The translations under genes were made by a program, and so were the position numbers. Positions 41,328 through 49,716 of a stretch of DNA of 53,322 bases are shown here, in pieces. The stretch comes from an uncultured Eubacteriales bacterium (GTDB lineage: Bacteria; Bacillota; Clostridia; Monoglobales; Monoglobaceae). The stretch's first letter is position 1; each line of letters starts with the position of its first letter. Location: assembly GCA_900545865.1 (NCBI GenBank), contig URAN01000017.1:1-53322 (forward strand). The letters run 5' to 3'. A model generated the notes under the pieces. That model was not told where the DNA came from. It made no database searches and was given only the letters and a program-made list of their open reading frames with translations.

Positions 41328-43175
41328 TCATTTTGTCAAGTATTTCTCAACTCTGTCGGCGATACTCTCGCTGTCGAGTCCGTATCTTATCTTTATCTGT
41401 TCAACGCTGCCTTGTTCTATCGGCTCTGTCGGATAGCCGAACTTTAAAATCTGTACGCCGAGTACATCCTCTAACTGCTGTCCGAATCCTCCCGTCACGA
41501 TTCCGTCCTCAATCGATACAACCGCGCGCTTATCCGCCGCGCCTTTGCGCATAAAGTCTGAATCAATCGGTCTTACACAGCGCACATCGGCAACAGCCGC
41601 CGAGATTCCGCGCTTTTCGAGAATATCTGCCGCGATTAGTGCATCATAAAGCGTTATGCCCACCGCGGCAATGAGTATATCCTTGCCATCCTTGACAAGC
41701 CGCGACTTGTTTACATCCTCTATATCTCCAAGTCCCGTACCGGCGCGGTCGATTATCTCGCCGCGCGGGTATCTCACCGCAACGGGGTGCGCGGCGCGGT
41801 TCACCGCCCAATCGAGCATTGATGCAAAATCAGTCTTGTCCGACGGCGAAAGAATCTGCATATTCGGCATCTGGTACATATACGCAATATCAAACACACC
41901 CTGGTGTGTTTCTCCGTCGCTTCCGACCGGGCCGCATCTGTCGATGCAAAACACAACGTGCTGATTCATAAGCGACACATCGTGAAGAATCTGGTCATAC
42001 GCCCTCTGAAGGAACGTGGAATATATGGCGGCAACGGGCGCAAGACCGCCCTTTGCCATTGCCGCACAGAATGTTACCGCATGCTGTTCGGCTATTGCAA
42101 CATCAAAAAATCTGTCGGGATATTTTGACGCAAATTCGGTCAGCCCGGTACCGAGCGGCATTGCCGCCGTAACCGCGGTTATCTTTTTATTTTCACTCGC
42201 CATTGCGCAAAGGTATGTTCCGAAAAAGTCCGACCATGTTTCCGCGTGGGGCTTACTCTCTATACCGGTCTTTTCATCAAACGATGATATACCGTGAAAA
42301 TAATCGGGATTTTTCTCCGCAGGGGCATATCCCTTTCCTTTTTTCGTATAAACGTGAACCAAAACCGGTTCGTTTTGTTCTTTTGCACGCTCAAAAACCT
42401 CTCTCATATCCGAGATGTTGTGTCCGTCCACGGGGCCCATATACTTAAAGCCGAAATCCTCAAAAATCACGCTCGGAAGAAGAATCGCCCGAACCCTGTT
42501 TTTAACGCCCTGGACAAATTTTTTGAGCGGCGGGCCTATTATCGGGATCCTGTCAAGCGTTGACTTTACATTTGATTTAAGCCTTAAATACTTCGCCGTT
42601 ACCCTGATTCGTTTCAGCTGTTTTGAGATACCTCCGACATTTTTGGATATTGACATACCATTATCGTTTAAGACCACAATAATCGGAAGCCTCGCACTTC
42701 CGGCATGATTCAGAGCCTCATATGCCATACCGCCCGTCATTGCTCCGTCACCGATTACCGCAACGGCACGCTCACTCGTGCCGTTCAGTGCCGCCGCGGC
42801 AGCAAAGCCTGCCGCCGCCGATACCGACGTTGAGCTGTGACCCGAATTAAACGCGTCCGCCGTGCTTTCCGAAAATTTCGGAAAGCCCGAAAGTCCGCCT
42901 TGTTTTCTCAATGTATCAAACTTGTCGGCTCTGTTCGTGAGTATTTTATGAACATACGCCTGATGTCCTACATCCCATATAATCCTGTCTTTATAAGGGT
43001 CAAATTCCAAAAACAACGCAAGGGTCAGCTCGACAACGCCCAGATTTGCCGCAAGGTGTCCGCCCGTCCGTGAAATATGTTCAATCAGGAATTCGCGGAT
43101 TTCCCCGGCAAGGCATTTAAGCTCTTCTGTATTCAAATTTTGAATATCACTCGGATTGTGTATCTTTTCAAGCAT
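41328..43175 (-). CDS. dxs: 1-deoxy-D-xylulose-5-phosphate synthase
   Basis: A 615-residue thiamine-diphosphate transketolase-like enzyme that joins pyruvate and glyceraldehyde 3-phosphate at the entry of the MEP isoprenoid pathway. It has GGHLAANLGVVELTLALF, GDGAMTGGMAYEALNHAG (ThDP/Mg site) with NDNGMSISKNVGG, then GPVGSDGETHQGVFDIAYM and a C-terminal transketolase domain with SIEDGIVTGGFGQ. Catalytic His and Asp residues typical of DXS are in place. GAGGT precedes the ATG. It is upstream of tlyA-nadK-recN but separated by the repeat block. Confidence 0.96.
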   Translation of the reverse strand: MLEKIHNPSDIQNLNTEELKCLAGEIREFLIEHISRTGGHLAANLGVVELTLALFLEFDPYKDRIIWDVGHQAYVHKILTNRADKFDTLRKQGGLSGFPKFSESTADAFNSGHSSTSVSAAAGFAAAAALNGTSERAVAVIGDGAMTGGMAYEALNHAGSARLPIIVVLNDNGMSISKNVGGISKQLKRIRVTAKYLRLKSNVKSTLDRIPIIGPPLKKFVQGVKNRVRAILLPSVIFEDFGFKYMGPVDGHNISDMREVFERAKEQNEPVLVHVYTKKGKGYAPAEKNPDYFHGISSFDEKTGIESKPHAETWSDFFGTYLCAMASENKKITAVTAAMPLGTGLTEFASKYPDRFFDVAIAEQHAVTFCAAMAKGGLAPVAAIYSTFLQRAYDQILHDVSLMNQHVVFCIDRCGPVGSDGETHQGVFDIAYMYQMPNMQILSPSDKTDFASMLDWAVNRAAHPVAVRYPRGEIIDRAGTGLGDIEDVNKSRLVKDGKDILIAAVGITLYDALIAADILEKRGISAAVADVRCVRPIDSDFMRKGAADKRAVVSIEDGIVTGGFGQQLEDVLGVQILKFGYPTEPIEQGSVEQIKIRYGLDSESIADRVEKYLTK

Positions 43176-43204
43176 TGCCCGACCTCTTTAATCTTTGGAT
43201 TTAT

Positions 43205-44122
43205 CTAAATTTCACCGTTTTTACTCGCTCTGACATCATCGTCAAATATGCACGTTGCACGCTTTTCGACCTTGCCTGCCGTTGCCGGGTCAAGCATATA
43301 TTTTTTTATCTTGGGATAAGCGTTAAAATTCACCAAAAATGACATCAGCGATTGTGTCATAAAAATCTCCAATGCCGCAAAAATCATCAGAACCCAAATA
43401 AAATACTTGCCCGTTACCACTGCCAAAAAGAACGGCAGGGCAATATGCACCGCCCCGACAACAAGCAATACGAAAATATTACTCGGAAGCCTTCCGAGCG
43501 TAAACAAAAGCGCATTCTTATACAGGTCTTTAAGCGACAGCTCAAACGTAACCATCATTTGATATATATACATATGCATCATCATAAAGACCGCTGTAAT
43601 CACTATAATTACATACTTTATGTACGCTATCCGGCCGCCCATTTGAGAATAAAACGAAAAGGCAACATAAAGCAAAACCAAAACAATTATATCTGTTACA
43701 TACACTATTGCCGCTTGTTTAAAGTTGGTTTTAAAATTATCTTTAAAATCGCTCCAAAGCCACGCGTGTTCCTCTCTTGCATAATTTCGGTATATATAAG
43801 TCATACCTGCCGTTACGGGGCCTATTCCCATTACCGAAATATACGCACCCGTGGTAAAAAACGCCATTATCGCCGCCATATACACCGATAACTCCCCTGT
43901 CTGTTCCGAGGCAAAAAACATTGCGCTGAACAGAAAAAAGAACGCGATAAAAAAAGGAAGGGCGAATATAAATCCAACCGCGTCATACAGCAGATTCGCC
44001 TTTATGAAATGCATCGGCTTTCTGCGAAATATATCAATGTATCTGAAAAAGCTCCTTTTTTGCGGAGCGTCCGGGTCTATGCCTCGACCCGGCTTGTCAT
44101 ATCTGTTTGAAAAAAAGTTCAT
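43205..44122 (-). CDS. YesL family membrane protein (DUF624)
   Basis: A 305-residue membrane protein with about five hydrophobic segments. The Pro-Asp-rich N-terminal tail (RYDKPGRGIDPDAPQKRS) leads into a first helix (FIFALPFFIAFFFLFSAM). The later segment VMGIGPVTAGMTYIYRNYAR and WSDFKDNFKTNFKQA match the DUF624 pattern (gPatAgl..v.r...re). YesL proteins often occur with rhamnogalacturonan or pectin genes in Bacillus, but also alone. GGGAGG precedes the ATG. It lies 29 bases from dxs and 15 from comEA. Confidence 0.82.
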   Translation of the reverse strand: MNFFSNRYDKPGRGIDPDAPQKRSFFRYIDIFRRKPMHFIKANLLYDAVGFIFALPFFIAFFFLFSAMFFASEQTGELSVYMAAIMAFFTTGAYISVMGIGPVTAGMTYIYRNYAREEHAWLWSDFKDNFKTNFKQAAIVYVTDIIVLVLLYVAFSFYSQMGGRIAYIKYVIIVITAVFMMMHMYIYQMMVTFELSLKDLYKNALLFTLGRLPSNIFVLLVVGAVHIALPFFLAVVTGKYFIWVLMIFAALEIFMTQSLMSFLVNFNAYPKIKKYMLDPATAGKVEKRATCIFDDDVRASKNGEI

Positions 44123-44137
44123 TTATCTTTTTCCTCC

Positions 44138-44668
44138 CTATTTATTTTCGCCCGGTTCACCGACGGTGATTTCGTCCTTGATTTTTTCAAACCGCTTTTG
44201 ACCTATGCCCTTAACCTCGGTTATCTGTTCAATTGACGTAAAACCGCCGCGCCGCTCGCGCGTTTCTATTATCCGTTCAGCATACTTTTCGCCTATTCCG
44301 TCAAGCGTGGTAAGCTCTTCTTTTGTTGCCGTGTTTATGTTTACCTTACCCGAATTGTTTTTAAGTTCGGGCGGATTGGAATTTTCATTTGCCGCCGATT
44401 CATCACTTTTCTGATTCTTGGCGGAATTCCCATCGCCGTTCGGTTCCGATGCCGAATTATCGGCGTTTTGTTCCGAATTACCCGTTTCGCCGCCGTTATC
44501 TTCACCATTGTCGGATTCAACACCGTACAGATAATGCGCAACCTCCGCCGCCTTTTGTGTCGGGTCGTCAACTCTGTCTGTGCGGTTGATGACATCTATT
44601 CCTATAAAATACAGTGATATAACAACAATTACGCACGGAATAATAAGCAGCTTATAGTATTTCTTCAT
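44138..44668 (-). CDS. comEA: ComEA-like helix-hairpin-helix protein
   Basis: A 176-residue membrane-anchored protein. One N-terminal membrane segment (residues 6-24) is followed by a low-complexity Asn/Glu/Ser linker to about residue 108, and a C-terminal pair of helix-hairpin-helix motifs (VNINTATKEELTTLDGIGEK, then FTSIEQITEVKGIGQKR). ComEA binds DNA outside the membrane for transformation uptake. The other com genes are not here. Start ATG with AGAG upstream. Confidence 0.88.
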   Translation of the reverse strand: MKKYYKLLIIPCVIVVISLYFIGIDVINRTDRVDDPTQKAAEVAHYLYGVESDNGEDNGGETGNSEQNADNSASEPNGDGNSAKNQKSDESAANENSNPPELKNNSGKVNINTATKEELTTLDGIGEKYAERIIETRERRGGFTSIEQITEVKGIGQKRFEKIKDEITVGEPGENK

Positions 44669-44707
44669 ATTTTATGCATCTCTTTTGTATGTATTCAAAG
44701 CCGAAAT

Positions 44708-45358
44708 TTATTTGTTATAGCGCGAACGCAATTCCGCGAATATATCGTCCCATGTAAGTCCCTGTTCAACGAGGACAACCGAAAGGTGATATAACAAATC
44801 GGCTGTTTCATATTGTACCTCGGCTTTAACATAATTCTTTGACGCAATAATAACCTCTGCCGATTCTTCGCCAACTTTTTTGAGCATCTTGTCAATGCCC
44901 TTTTCAAACAGGTAATTGGTATAAGAACCCTCTTTCGGATTTTTAACTCTGTCAACTATTACATTATAAACATCGTACAAAATTTTGGGGTTGGTATCAA
45001 GACCGGTTGGGATTTCAACCGTCTTTCCGTCAACAATCTTTCGATAAAAGCATGACGGATGACCCGTGTGACACGCCGCACCGATTTGTTCAATCTTTAA
45101 AACAATCGCGTCCATATCACAATCCACAAGAATTTCCTTGACAAGCTGAAGGTGTCCCGAATGCGAACCCTTTTCCCAAAGCTCTTGTCTGCTGCGGCTG
45201 AAATATGTCGCGTGACCGCTCTCCAGCGTCATCTTTATGCTCTCCTCATTCATATAAGCCAGCATCAGAATTTCTCCGCTTGTTGCATCCTGTGCAACGG
45301 CAGGTATCAATCCTCTGTCATCAAACTTTAAATCCTTAATAAAATCCGTATTTGCCAT
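44708..45358 (-). CDS. hisIE: HisIE: phosphoribosyl-AMP cyclohydrolase / phosphoribosyl-ATP pyrophosphatase
   Basis: A 216-residue bifunctional enzyme for histidine steps 2 and 3. The HisI half has the metal-binding CDMDAIVLKIEQIGAACHTG and CFYRKI. The HisE half has KVGEESAEVIIASKN, the Glu-rich pyrophosphatase motif. The ATG at 45358 is preferred, with GGAG eight bases upstream; a more distal ATG at 45376 has none. hisA ends 19 bases before it. The pathway order hisZG, hisA, hisIE is present but hisB, C, D, F and H are not. Confidence 0.95.
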   Translation of the reverse strand: MANTDFIKDLKFDDRGLIPAVAQDATSGEILMLAYMNEESIKMTLESGHATYFSRSRQELWEKGSHSGHLQLVKEILVDCDMDAIVLKIEQIGAACHTGHPSCFYRKIVDGKTVEIPTGLDTNPKILYDVYNVIVDRVKNPKEGSYTNYLFEKGIDKMLKKVGEESAEVIIASKNYVKAEVQYETADLLYHLSVVLVEQGLTWDDIFAELRSRYNK

Positions 45359-45376
45359 TTTTTTATCTCCATTCAT

Positions 45377-46126
45377 TTATATTTTTTCGTCTGTCCGGTT
45401 TTGGTCAATCGAAATGCTTGCCGCTGCAATCGCATCGGGCAAAGAAATTCTGTCCGTATACAGCGCCTTTCCGATTATCGCGCCTTTAACACCGGTTTCA
45501 CACAGCCGTTTTATATCCTCAACCGTGGTAACACCGCCCGAGGCGATGATTCCTGCCGAAACGGCATTTGCCATTTCCGCCATTGCCGCCGTATTGGGGC
45601 CGCTTAGCATTCCGTCCGTTGCAATATCCGTGTATATTATATGTTCCGCGCCCATCGCACAAACCTTTTCGGCAAGCGCAATTGCGGAAACACCGCTCAC
45701 TTCTTCCCATCCGTTAACGGCAACCATACCGTCCTTTGCGTCTATTCCGACCGCAATCCTGCCGCCGTATATATCTATTGCCCGTTTCAAAAATTCAGGG
45801 TCGGACAGAGCCGATGTACCGACAATAACCCTTTCAACACCGTTATCCAAATACCTTTTAACCGCGTTCATATCGCGGATTCCGCCGCCGACCTCAATCG
45901 GAACATTCACCGCAGCCGCAATACCGCAAATCAAACCGGCGTTCGGCATTGTTCCGGCTCTTGCCCCGTCCAAATCGACAATGTGAATGAACTCTCCGCC
46001 GAGTGATTCCCATTTCTTCGCAACCTCGCGCGGGTCATCGGCAAACTTTGTCTTTTGAGAATAATCGCCTCTTACAAGCCTGACGCACGCGCCGTCTATT
46101 ATGTCTATCGCAGGATAAATTGTCAT
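45377..46126 (-). CDS. hisA: HisA: ProFAR isomerase
   Basis: A 249-residue TIM-barrel isomerase for histidine step 4. It has PAIDIIDGACVRLVRGDY at the N-terminus with the catalytic Asp, the internal IEVGGGIRD phosphate site, the second Asp in YTDIATDGMLSGPN and the late IASGGVTTVEDI site. AAAGGA precedes the ATG at 46126. It lies 42 bases from the hisZG fusion and 18 from hisIE. Confidence 0.95.
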   Translation of the reverse strand: MTIYPAIDIIDGACVRLVRGDYSQKTKFADDPREVAKKWESLGGEFIHIVDLDGARAGTMPNAGLICGIAAAVNVPIEVGGGIRDMNAVKRYLDNGVERVIVGTSALSDPEFLKRAIDIYGGRIAVGIDAKDGMVAVNGWEEVSGVSAIALAEKVCAMGAEHIIYTDIATDGMLSGPNTAAMAEMANAVSAGIIASGGVTTVEDIKRLCETGVKGAIIGKALYTDRISLPDAIAAASISIDQNRTDEKI

Positions 46127-46168
46127 ATTGTTTCGTCCTTTCATCAATTGCGTGTTTCTCTAAAGCTC

Positions 46169-47806
46169 CTAAAGCTCTGATTTTATGTCGGACATAAGCT
46201 TCAAAATACGTTCGCGATGCATTTTAAGGCTGACCCTGTTGACAACAAGCCTTGCCGAAAGTTCGCAAACGTCCTCCAAAACCTCAAGGCCGTTTTCTTT
46301 CAAGGTCTTTCCGCTCTCGACTATATCTACTATTACGTCCGAAAGTCCGACAAGAGGTCCGAGTTCGACTGAACCGTTAAGTTTGATAATATCAACCGTC
46401 TGACCTTTGACGCGGTGGAAGTAATCTCTCGCAATATGCGGATACTTGCTCGCCACCCTCATAATATTTCTTCCGACAAGTTTGTCTCGCATCTCCGACG
46501 GTCCGGCAACCGCCATTCGACATTTACCGAATCCCAAATCCATTATCTCATAAACATCTTTTCCGCTCTCCAAAAGTGTATCTTTTCCGACCACGCCAAT
46601 ATCCGCCGCACCGTACTCAACATACACGGGAACGTCCGATGCTTTTACAAGAATAAACTTAAACTTGTTCTTTTCATCTGTGAAAATAAGCTTTCGCGTC
46701 TTTGATTTCATCTCTTGTACATCAAAGCCGAGCTTTTCGAATATGTTTATCGAAAGCTCCGCAAGTCTGCCCTTTGCAAGAGCAACGGTTATATACTCTG
46801 ACGCATTCTCGTCATTTCTCTCACGAATATCCGACAGAGCCGTCATAACACGCTCGATTCCGATAGCTATTCCCGTTGCCGGCAAAGCCTTTCCGAACTT
46901 TTCGGTAAGGTTGTCGTATCGACCGCCCGAACAAATGGGAAAAGCTACTCCTTTTGCAAATCCCTTGACAATTATACCGGTATAATAGTCAAGGTTCGGA
47001 ACCATACCGAGGTCGGTTGAAATATACTTATCCAGACCTTTTCCTTTTAAAATCTCATATACCGAAATCAAGTTTTCGAGAGCCGCACGCGACTTTTCAC
47101 CTATAATCGGGTTCTTTGCCGCCGCAACCGCCGTTTCGATGCCGCCGAACATTTTCGGCAGCTCCATAAACACCTCTTTAAGCTTTTCGTCAATATCGAT
47201 TCCGTCCAAAATCCCCTCAATGGCAACAAAATCTTTATCGTTTATGTTCGCCCTGAGCTTATCCGATACTATCGGGTCAAGTCCCGCAATTTCCGCCAAG
47301 CCCTTATAATAGTCAGCGTGACCCATATCAATCTGAAAGTCTTTTACTCCGAATTTGAGCAAAGCCTCTATCGCGATTTCTATAACCTCTGCGTCTGCGT
47401 CCGTACCGCCGTTGCCGATAAGCTCTATACCTGCCTGAGAGAATTCTCTTCGGCGGTCGTTGCTGAACGTTTCGTCATTGCGAAACGCGCTTCCCGAATA
47501 TGCAATCCTGTACGGAAGCTCGCCGAGAGGTTTTGTCGCCGCTATTCTCGCAACCGAAGTCGTGAGGTCGGGGCGCAGAGCCAGCATTCGTCCGTTGTTA
47601 TCGAAAAATTTAAACATATTTTCGGCTTTTGTAACCGCTGCGTCATACACGTCATAATATTCAAACATCGGCGGCTGAACAACATGATAACCGTGTCGGG
47701 CAAAGACCTCCCTTGCCGCTGTTTCAATTTTAAACTTTAATTCGCATTCTTTGACAAGTATATCCGTAAGTCCTGCCGGAGTATGCGTATTTCCGCTCTT
47801 TTGCAC
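46169..47806 (-). CDS. hisZG: Fused HisZ-HisG: ATP phosphoribosyltransferase regulatory plus catalytic subunits
   Basis: A 545-residue continuous fusion. Residues 1-336 are HisZ, a histidyl-tRNA-synthetase-like regulatory subunit (MLALRPDLTTSVARIAATKP, YYTGIIVKGFAKG, CSGGRYDNLTEKFG). Residues 337-545 are a short-form HisG catalytic subunit (YITVALAKGRLAELS, YGAADIGVVGKDTLLE, LGPLVGLSDVIVDIVESGKT). These normally form separate proteins in a HisZ-HisG octamer, so one chain fixes their ratio. The enzyme starts histidine synthesis from ATP and PRPP. The start is GTG, nine bases after AGGA. A promoter and a leader hairpin lie upstream. Confidence 0.93.
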   Translation of the reverse strand: MQKSGNTHTPAGLTDILVKECELKFKIETAAREVFARHGYHVVQPPMFEYYDVYDAAVTKAENMFKFFDNNGRMLALRPDLTTSVARIAATKPLGELPYRIAYSGSAFRNDETFSNDRRREFSQAGIELIGNGGTDADAEVIEIAIEALLKFGVKDFQIDMGHADYYKGLAEIAGLDPIVSDKLRANINDKDFVAIEGILDGIDIDEKLKEVFMELPKMFGGIETAVAAAKNPIIGEKSRAALENLISVYEILKGKGLDKYISTDLGMVPNLDYYTGIIVKGFAKGVAFPICSGGRYDNLTEKFGKALPATGIAIGIERVMTALSDIRERNDENASEYITVALAKGRLAELSINIFEKLGFDVQEMKSKTRKLIFTDEKNKFKFILVKASDVPVYVEYGAADIGVVGKDTLLESGKDVYEIMDLGFGKCRMAVAGPSEMRDKLVGRNIMRVASKYPHIARDYFHRVKGQTVDIIKLNGSVELGPLVGLSDVIVDIVESGKTLKENGLEVLEDVCELSARLVVNRVSLKMHRERILKLMSDIKSEL

Positions 47807-47863
47807 GTTATCACATCCTGTTCAAATTCAATTTTGCACACATTTATAACTAAATTAAGATGT

Positions 47864-47888
47864 CCCCCGCTTTTATAAGCGGTGGGGG
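47864..47888. repeat. CCCCCGCTT-type hairpin in the hisZG leader
   Basis: CCCCCGCTT and AAGCGGTGGGGG form a hairpin preceded by AGATGT, the same AGATGTCCCCCGC seen in the reverse complement of the repeat at 1-60. It is inside the predicted hisZG 5' leader, about 60 bases before the GTG. There is no T-run, so it could be a repeat relic or a leader structure. Confidence 0.5.
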
Positions 47889-47931
47889 TCCTTATTAAAA
47901 TGCATACATTAAAACTATTTTATTATATCAC

Positions 47932-47960
47932 TTTTACGGCTTTCAGTCAATCAAAATTTC
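47932..47960 (-). promoter_or_regulatory. hisZG promoter
   Basis: On the minus strand TTGACT (47960-47955), 17 bases, TATAAT (47937-47932). It gives a leader of about 120 bases; I see no T-box specifier or the T-box antiterminator sequence in it. Confidence 0.75.
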
Positions 47961-48099
47961 GACCAAATACAAAATATTGTGAAAAATTTCGAAATATTTT
48001 TTATCTTTTGCCTCCCCGAGCACACGGGAGTTAAACCCGATATGCCTTGTAAATAAAAAATCACCGTATTTTTGAACCGTTTGTCCTTGCAAGGTACAT

Positions 48100-48136
48100 A
48101 CAAAACCGCCCTCTCGGGCAAGCCGAGATGGCGGTT
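48100..48136 (-). terminator. Terminator of RNase P RNA
   Basis: On the minus strand AACCGCC-ATCTCGG pairs with CCGAGAG-GGCGGTT and is followed by TTGT. It lies just past the 3' end of rnpB. Confidence 0.85.
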
Positions 48137-48154
48137 AATGTTTCATATAAATTA

Positions 48155-48485
48155 CAGCAAGCCGTAAGCCGGGTTCTGTCGCGGATGGTCATCTATCTGG
48201 GACAAACGTCACCGCCTGCCTCAAGCCGCCGTATTCAGAGATGTCGGGCCGACTTAACCTCTGTATCAGGCGTTGCTCCGAATGGGGTTTACAGCGTTCC
48301 CGTGTCACCACGGGAACGGGTGAGCTCTTACCTCGCCTTTTCACCCTTACCCGTATAAACGGGCGGTATCTTTCTGTTGCACTTTCCCTAAAGTCGCCTT
48401 CGCAAGCCGTTAGCTTGCATTCTTGCCCTGTGGAGCCCGGACTTTCCTCATATGCCTGTGGCATACGCAACCATCTGTCTTACTG
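48155..48485 (-). ncRNA. rnpB: RNase P RNA, bacterial type A
   Basis: RNase P RNA, the catalytic RNA that matures tRNA 5' ends. On the minus strand the hallmark CRI segment GAGGAAAGTCCGGGCTCC is followed by ACAGGGCAAG. Later come AGGGTGAAAAGGCGAGGTAA, and GATAGATGACCATCC with the 3' end GACAGAACCCGGCTTAC. The ends are set by P1, CAGUAAG at the 5' end with CUUGCUG at the 3' end. Its length is about 331 bases. It lies downstream of serA and upstream of a good terminator. Open frames on either strand inside it are not genes. Confidence 0.95.
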
Positions 48486-48526
48486 CATTTTATCAAATAT
48501 TATTTTGTACAAAAACATATTTCCGA

Positions 48527-49681
48527 TTACAAAAGCGTAACCTTTATTACATCGGGCATTGCGGCAATCGTATCGATTGCCGCGGCGTCACATCTGCCGT
48601 CAACATCAATCATCGTGTATGCGTTGTCACCCTTGCTCTTGTTAATCATATTGGCTATATTAAGGCTCTCTAACGCATCGGTGATTTTCTTAATCATACC
48701 CGTAACGTTCTTGTGCAATATTGTGATTCTTTCGCCTGTCCTTTTGCCCATATCGCATTCGGGGAAGTTCACGCTGTTTTTGATATTGCCGTTTTCCAAA
48801 AAGTCCTTAATTTCGTTTGCCGCCATAACCGCACAGTTTTCCTCACTCTCGGGCGTGGACGCACCGAGATGCGGCAGGCAGATTACATTCTCGCATTTAA
48901 GCAGAGCCTCCGAACCGAAATCGGTAACATATGTTGCCACCGTTCCGTTCGCTATTGCCTCTTGAACATCATTTTCGTCCACAAGGCTTCCTCTTGAAAA
49001 GTTCAAAAGCCTTGCACCCTTTTTCATCTTTGCAAAAGCCTCTGAATTGAACATACCCTTTGTTGACGGTGTTGACGGAACATGAATCGTGATATAATCC
49101 GCCTTTTCGAGCAATTCATCAAGGCTGTTTGCCTTATGCGCGAATCTCGTCAAGTGCCAAGCCGCGTCAACCGACAAATACGGGTCAAAGCCGATAACGT
49201 TCATACCGAGGTGATGCGCCGCATTCGCCACGCGAACGCCGATTGCACCAAGACCTACCACGCCGAGGGTCTTACCCTCGATTTCGGGGCCCGCAAACGC
49301 CGACTTGCCCTTTTCGACCAATGACGGAATATCGTCACCGTTGCCGATTAAAGTTTTTTCCCATTCTATACCCTGAACAACCTTTCTCGATGCCAAAAAC
49401 AGAGCGCCGAGAACAATCTCTTTTACCGCGTTTGCGTTTGCGCCCGGAGTATTGAACACAACGATACCCTTATCGGTACACTTGTCTATCGGAATATTAT
49501 TAACGCCGGCACCGGCACGCGCAACGGCGCGCAGGCTTTCGGGAAGCTCCATATCATGCATTTTAAAGCTGCGGAGTATTATTCCGTCGGGATTTTCTGT
49601 CTCATCGGCACAGGTATAATTTTCATCAAGCACCGCAAGACCTTTTTTTGAAATTTTATTTAAGGTTTGTATCTGATACAT
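48527..49681 (-). CDS. serA: D-3-phosphoglycerate dehydrogenase
   Basis: A 384-residue enzyme for the first step of serine synthesis. It has the NAD-binding GVVGLGAIGVRVANAAHHLG, the catalytic Arg in NFSRGSLVDE, the Glu region and the catalytic His in CLPHLGASTPESE. The last 65 residues form an ACT domain (ITILHKNVTGMIKKITDALE), often the serine-feedback site. AAAGGG precedes the ATG. It follows serC by 35 bases, giving a serC-serA unit; serB is not in the window. rnpB begins 42 bases past its stop. Confidence 0.96.
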   Translation of the reverse strand: MYQIQTLNKISKKGLAVLDENYTCADETENPDGIILRSFKMHDMELPESLRAVARAGAGVNNIPIDKCTDKGIVVFNTPGANANAVKEIVLGALFLASRKVVQGIEWEKTLIGNGDDIPSLVEKGKSAFAGPEIEGKTLGVVGLGAIGVRVANAAHHLGMNVIGFDPYLSVDAAWHLTRFAHKANSLDELLEKADYITIHVPSTPSTKGMFNSEAFAKMKKGARLLNFSRGSLVDENDVQEAIANGTVATYVTDFGSEALLKCENVICLPHLGASTPESEENCAVMAANEIKDFLENGNIKNSVNFPECDMGKRTGERITILHKNVTGMIKKITDALESLNIANMINKSKGDNAYTMIDVDGRCDAAAIDTIAAMPDVIKVTLL

Positions 49682-49716
49682 ATCTTTTACCCTTTCTTAT
49701 ACTAAAATATCGGCGT

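Noticed and set aside
41203..41436. Plus-strand frame over the dxs 3' end and repeat block
   Set aside because: Mostly antisense to dxs, no ribosome binding site and no recognisable protein pattern.
47807..47931. T-box or histidine attenuator before hisZG
   Set aside because: No T-box antiterminator consensus, no run of His codons and no terminator T-run in the leader.
48128..48540. Open reading frames on both strands over 48128-48540
   Set aside because: They lie within the RNase P RNA, whose conserved core motifs and P1 pairing are clear.
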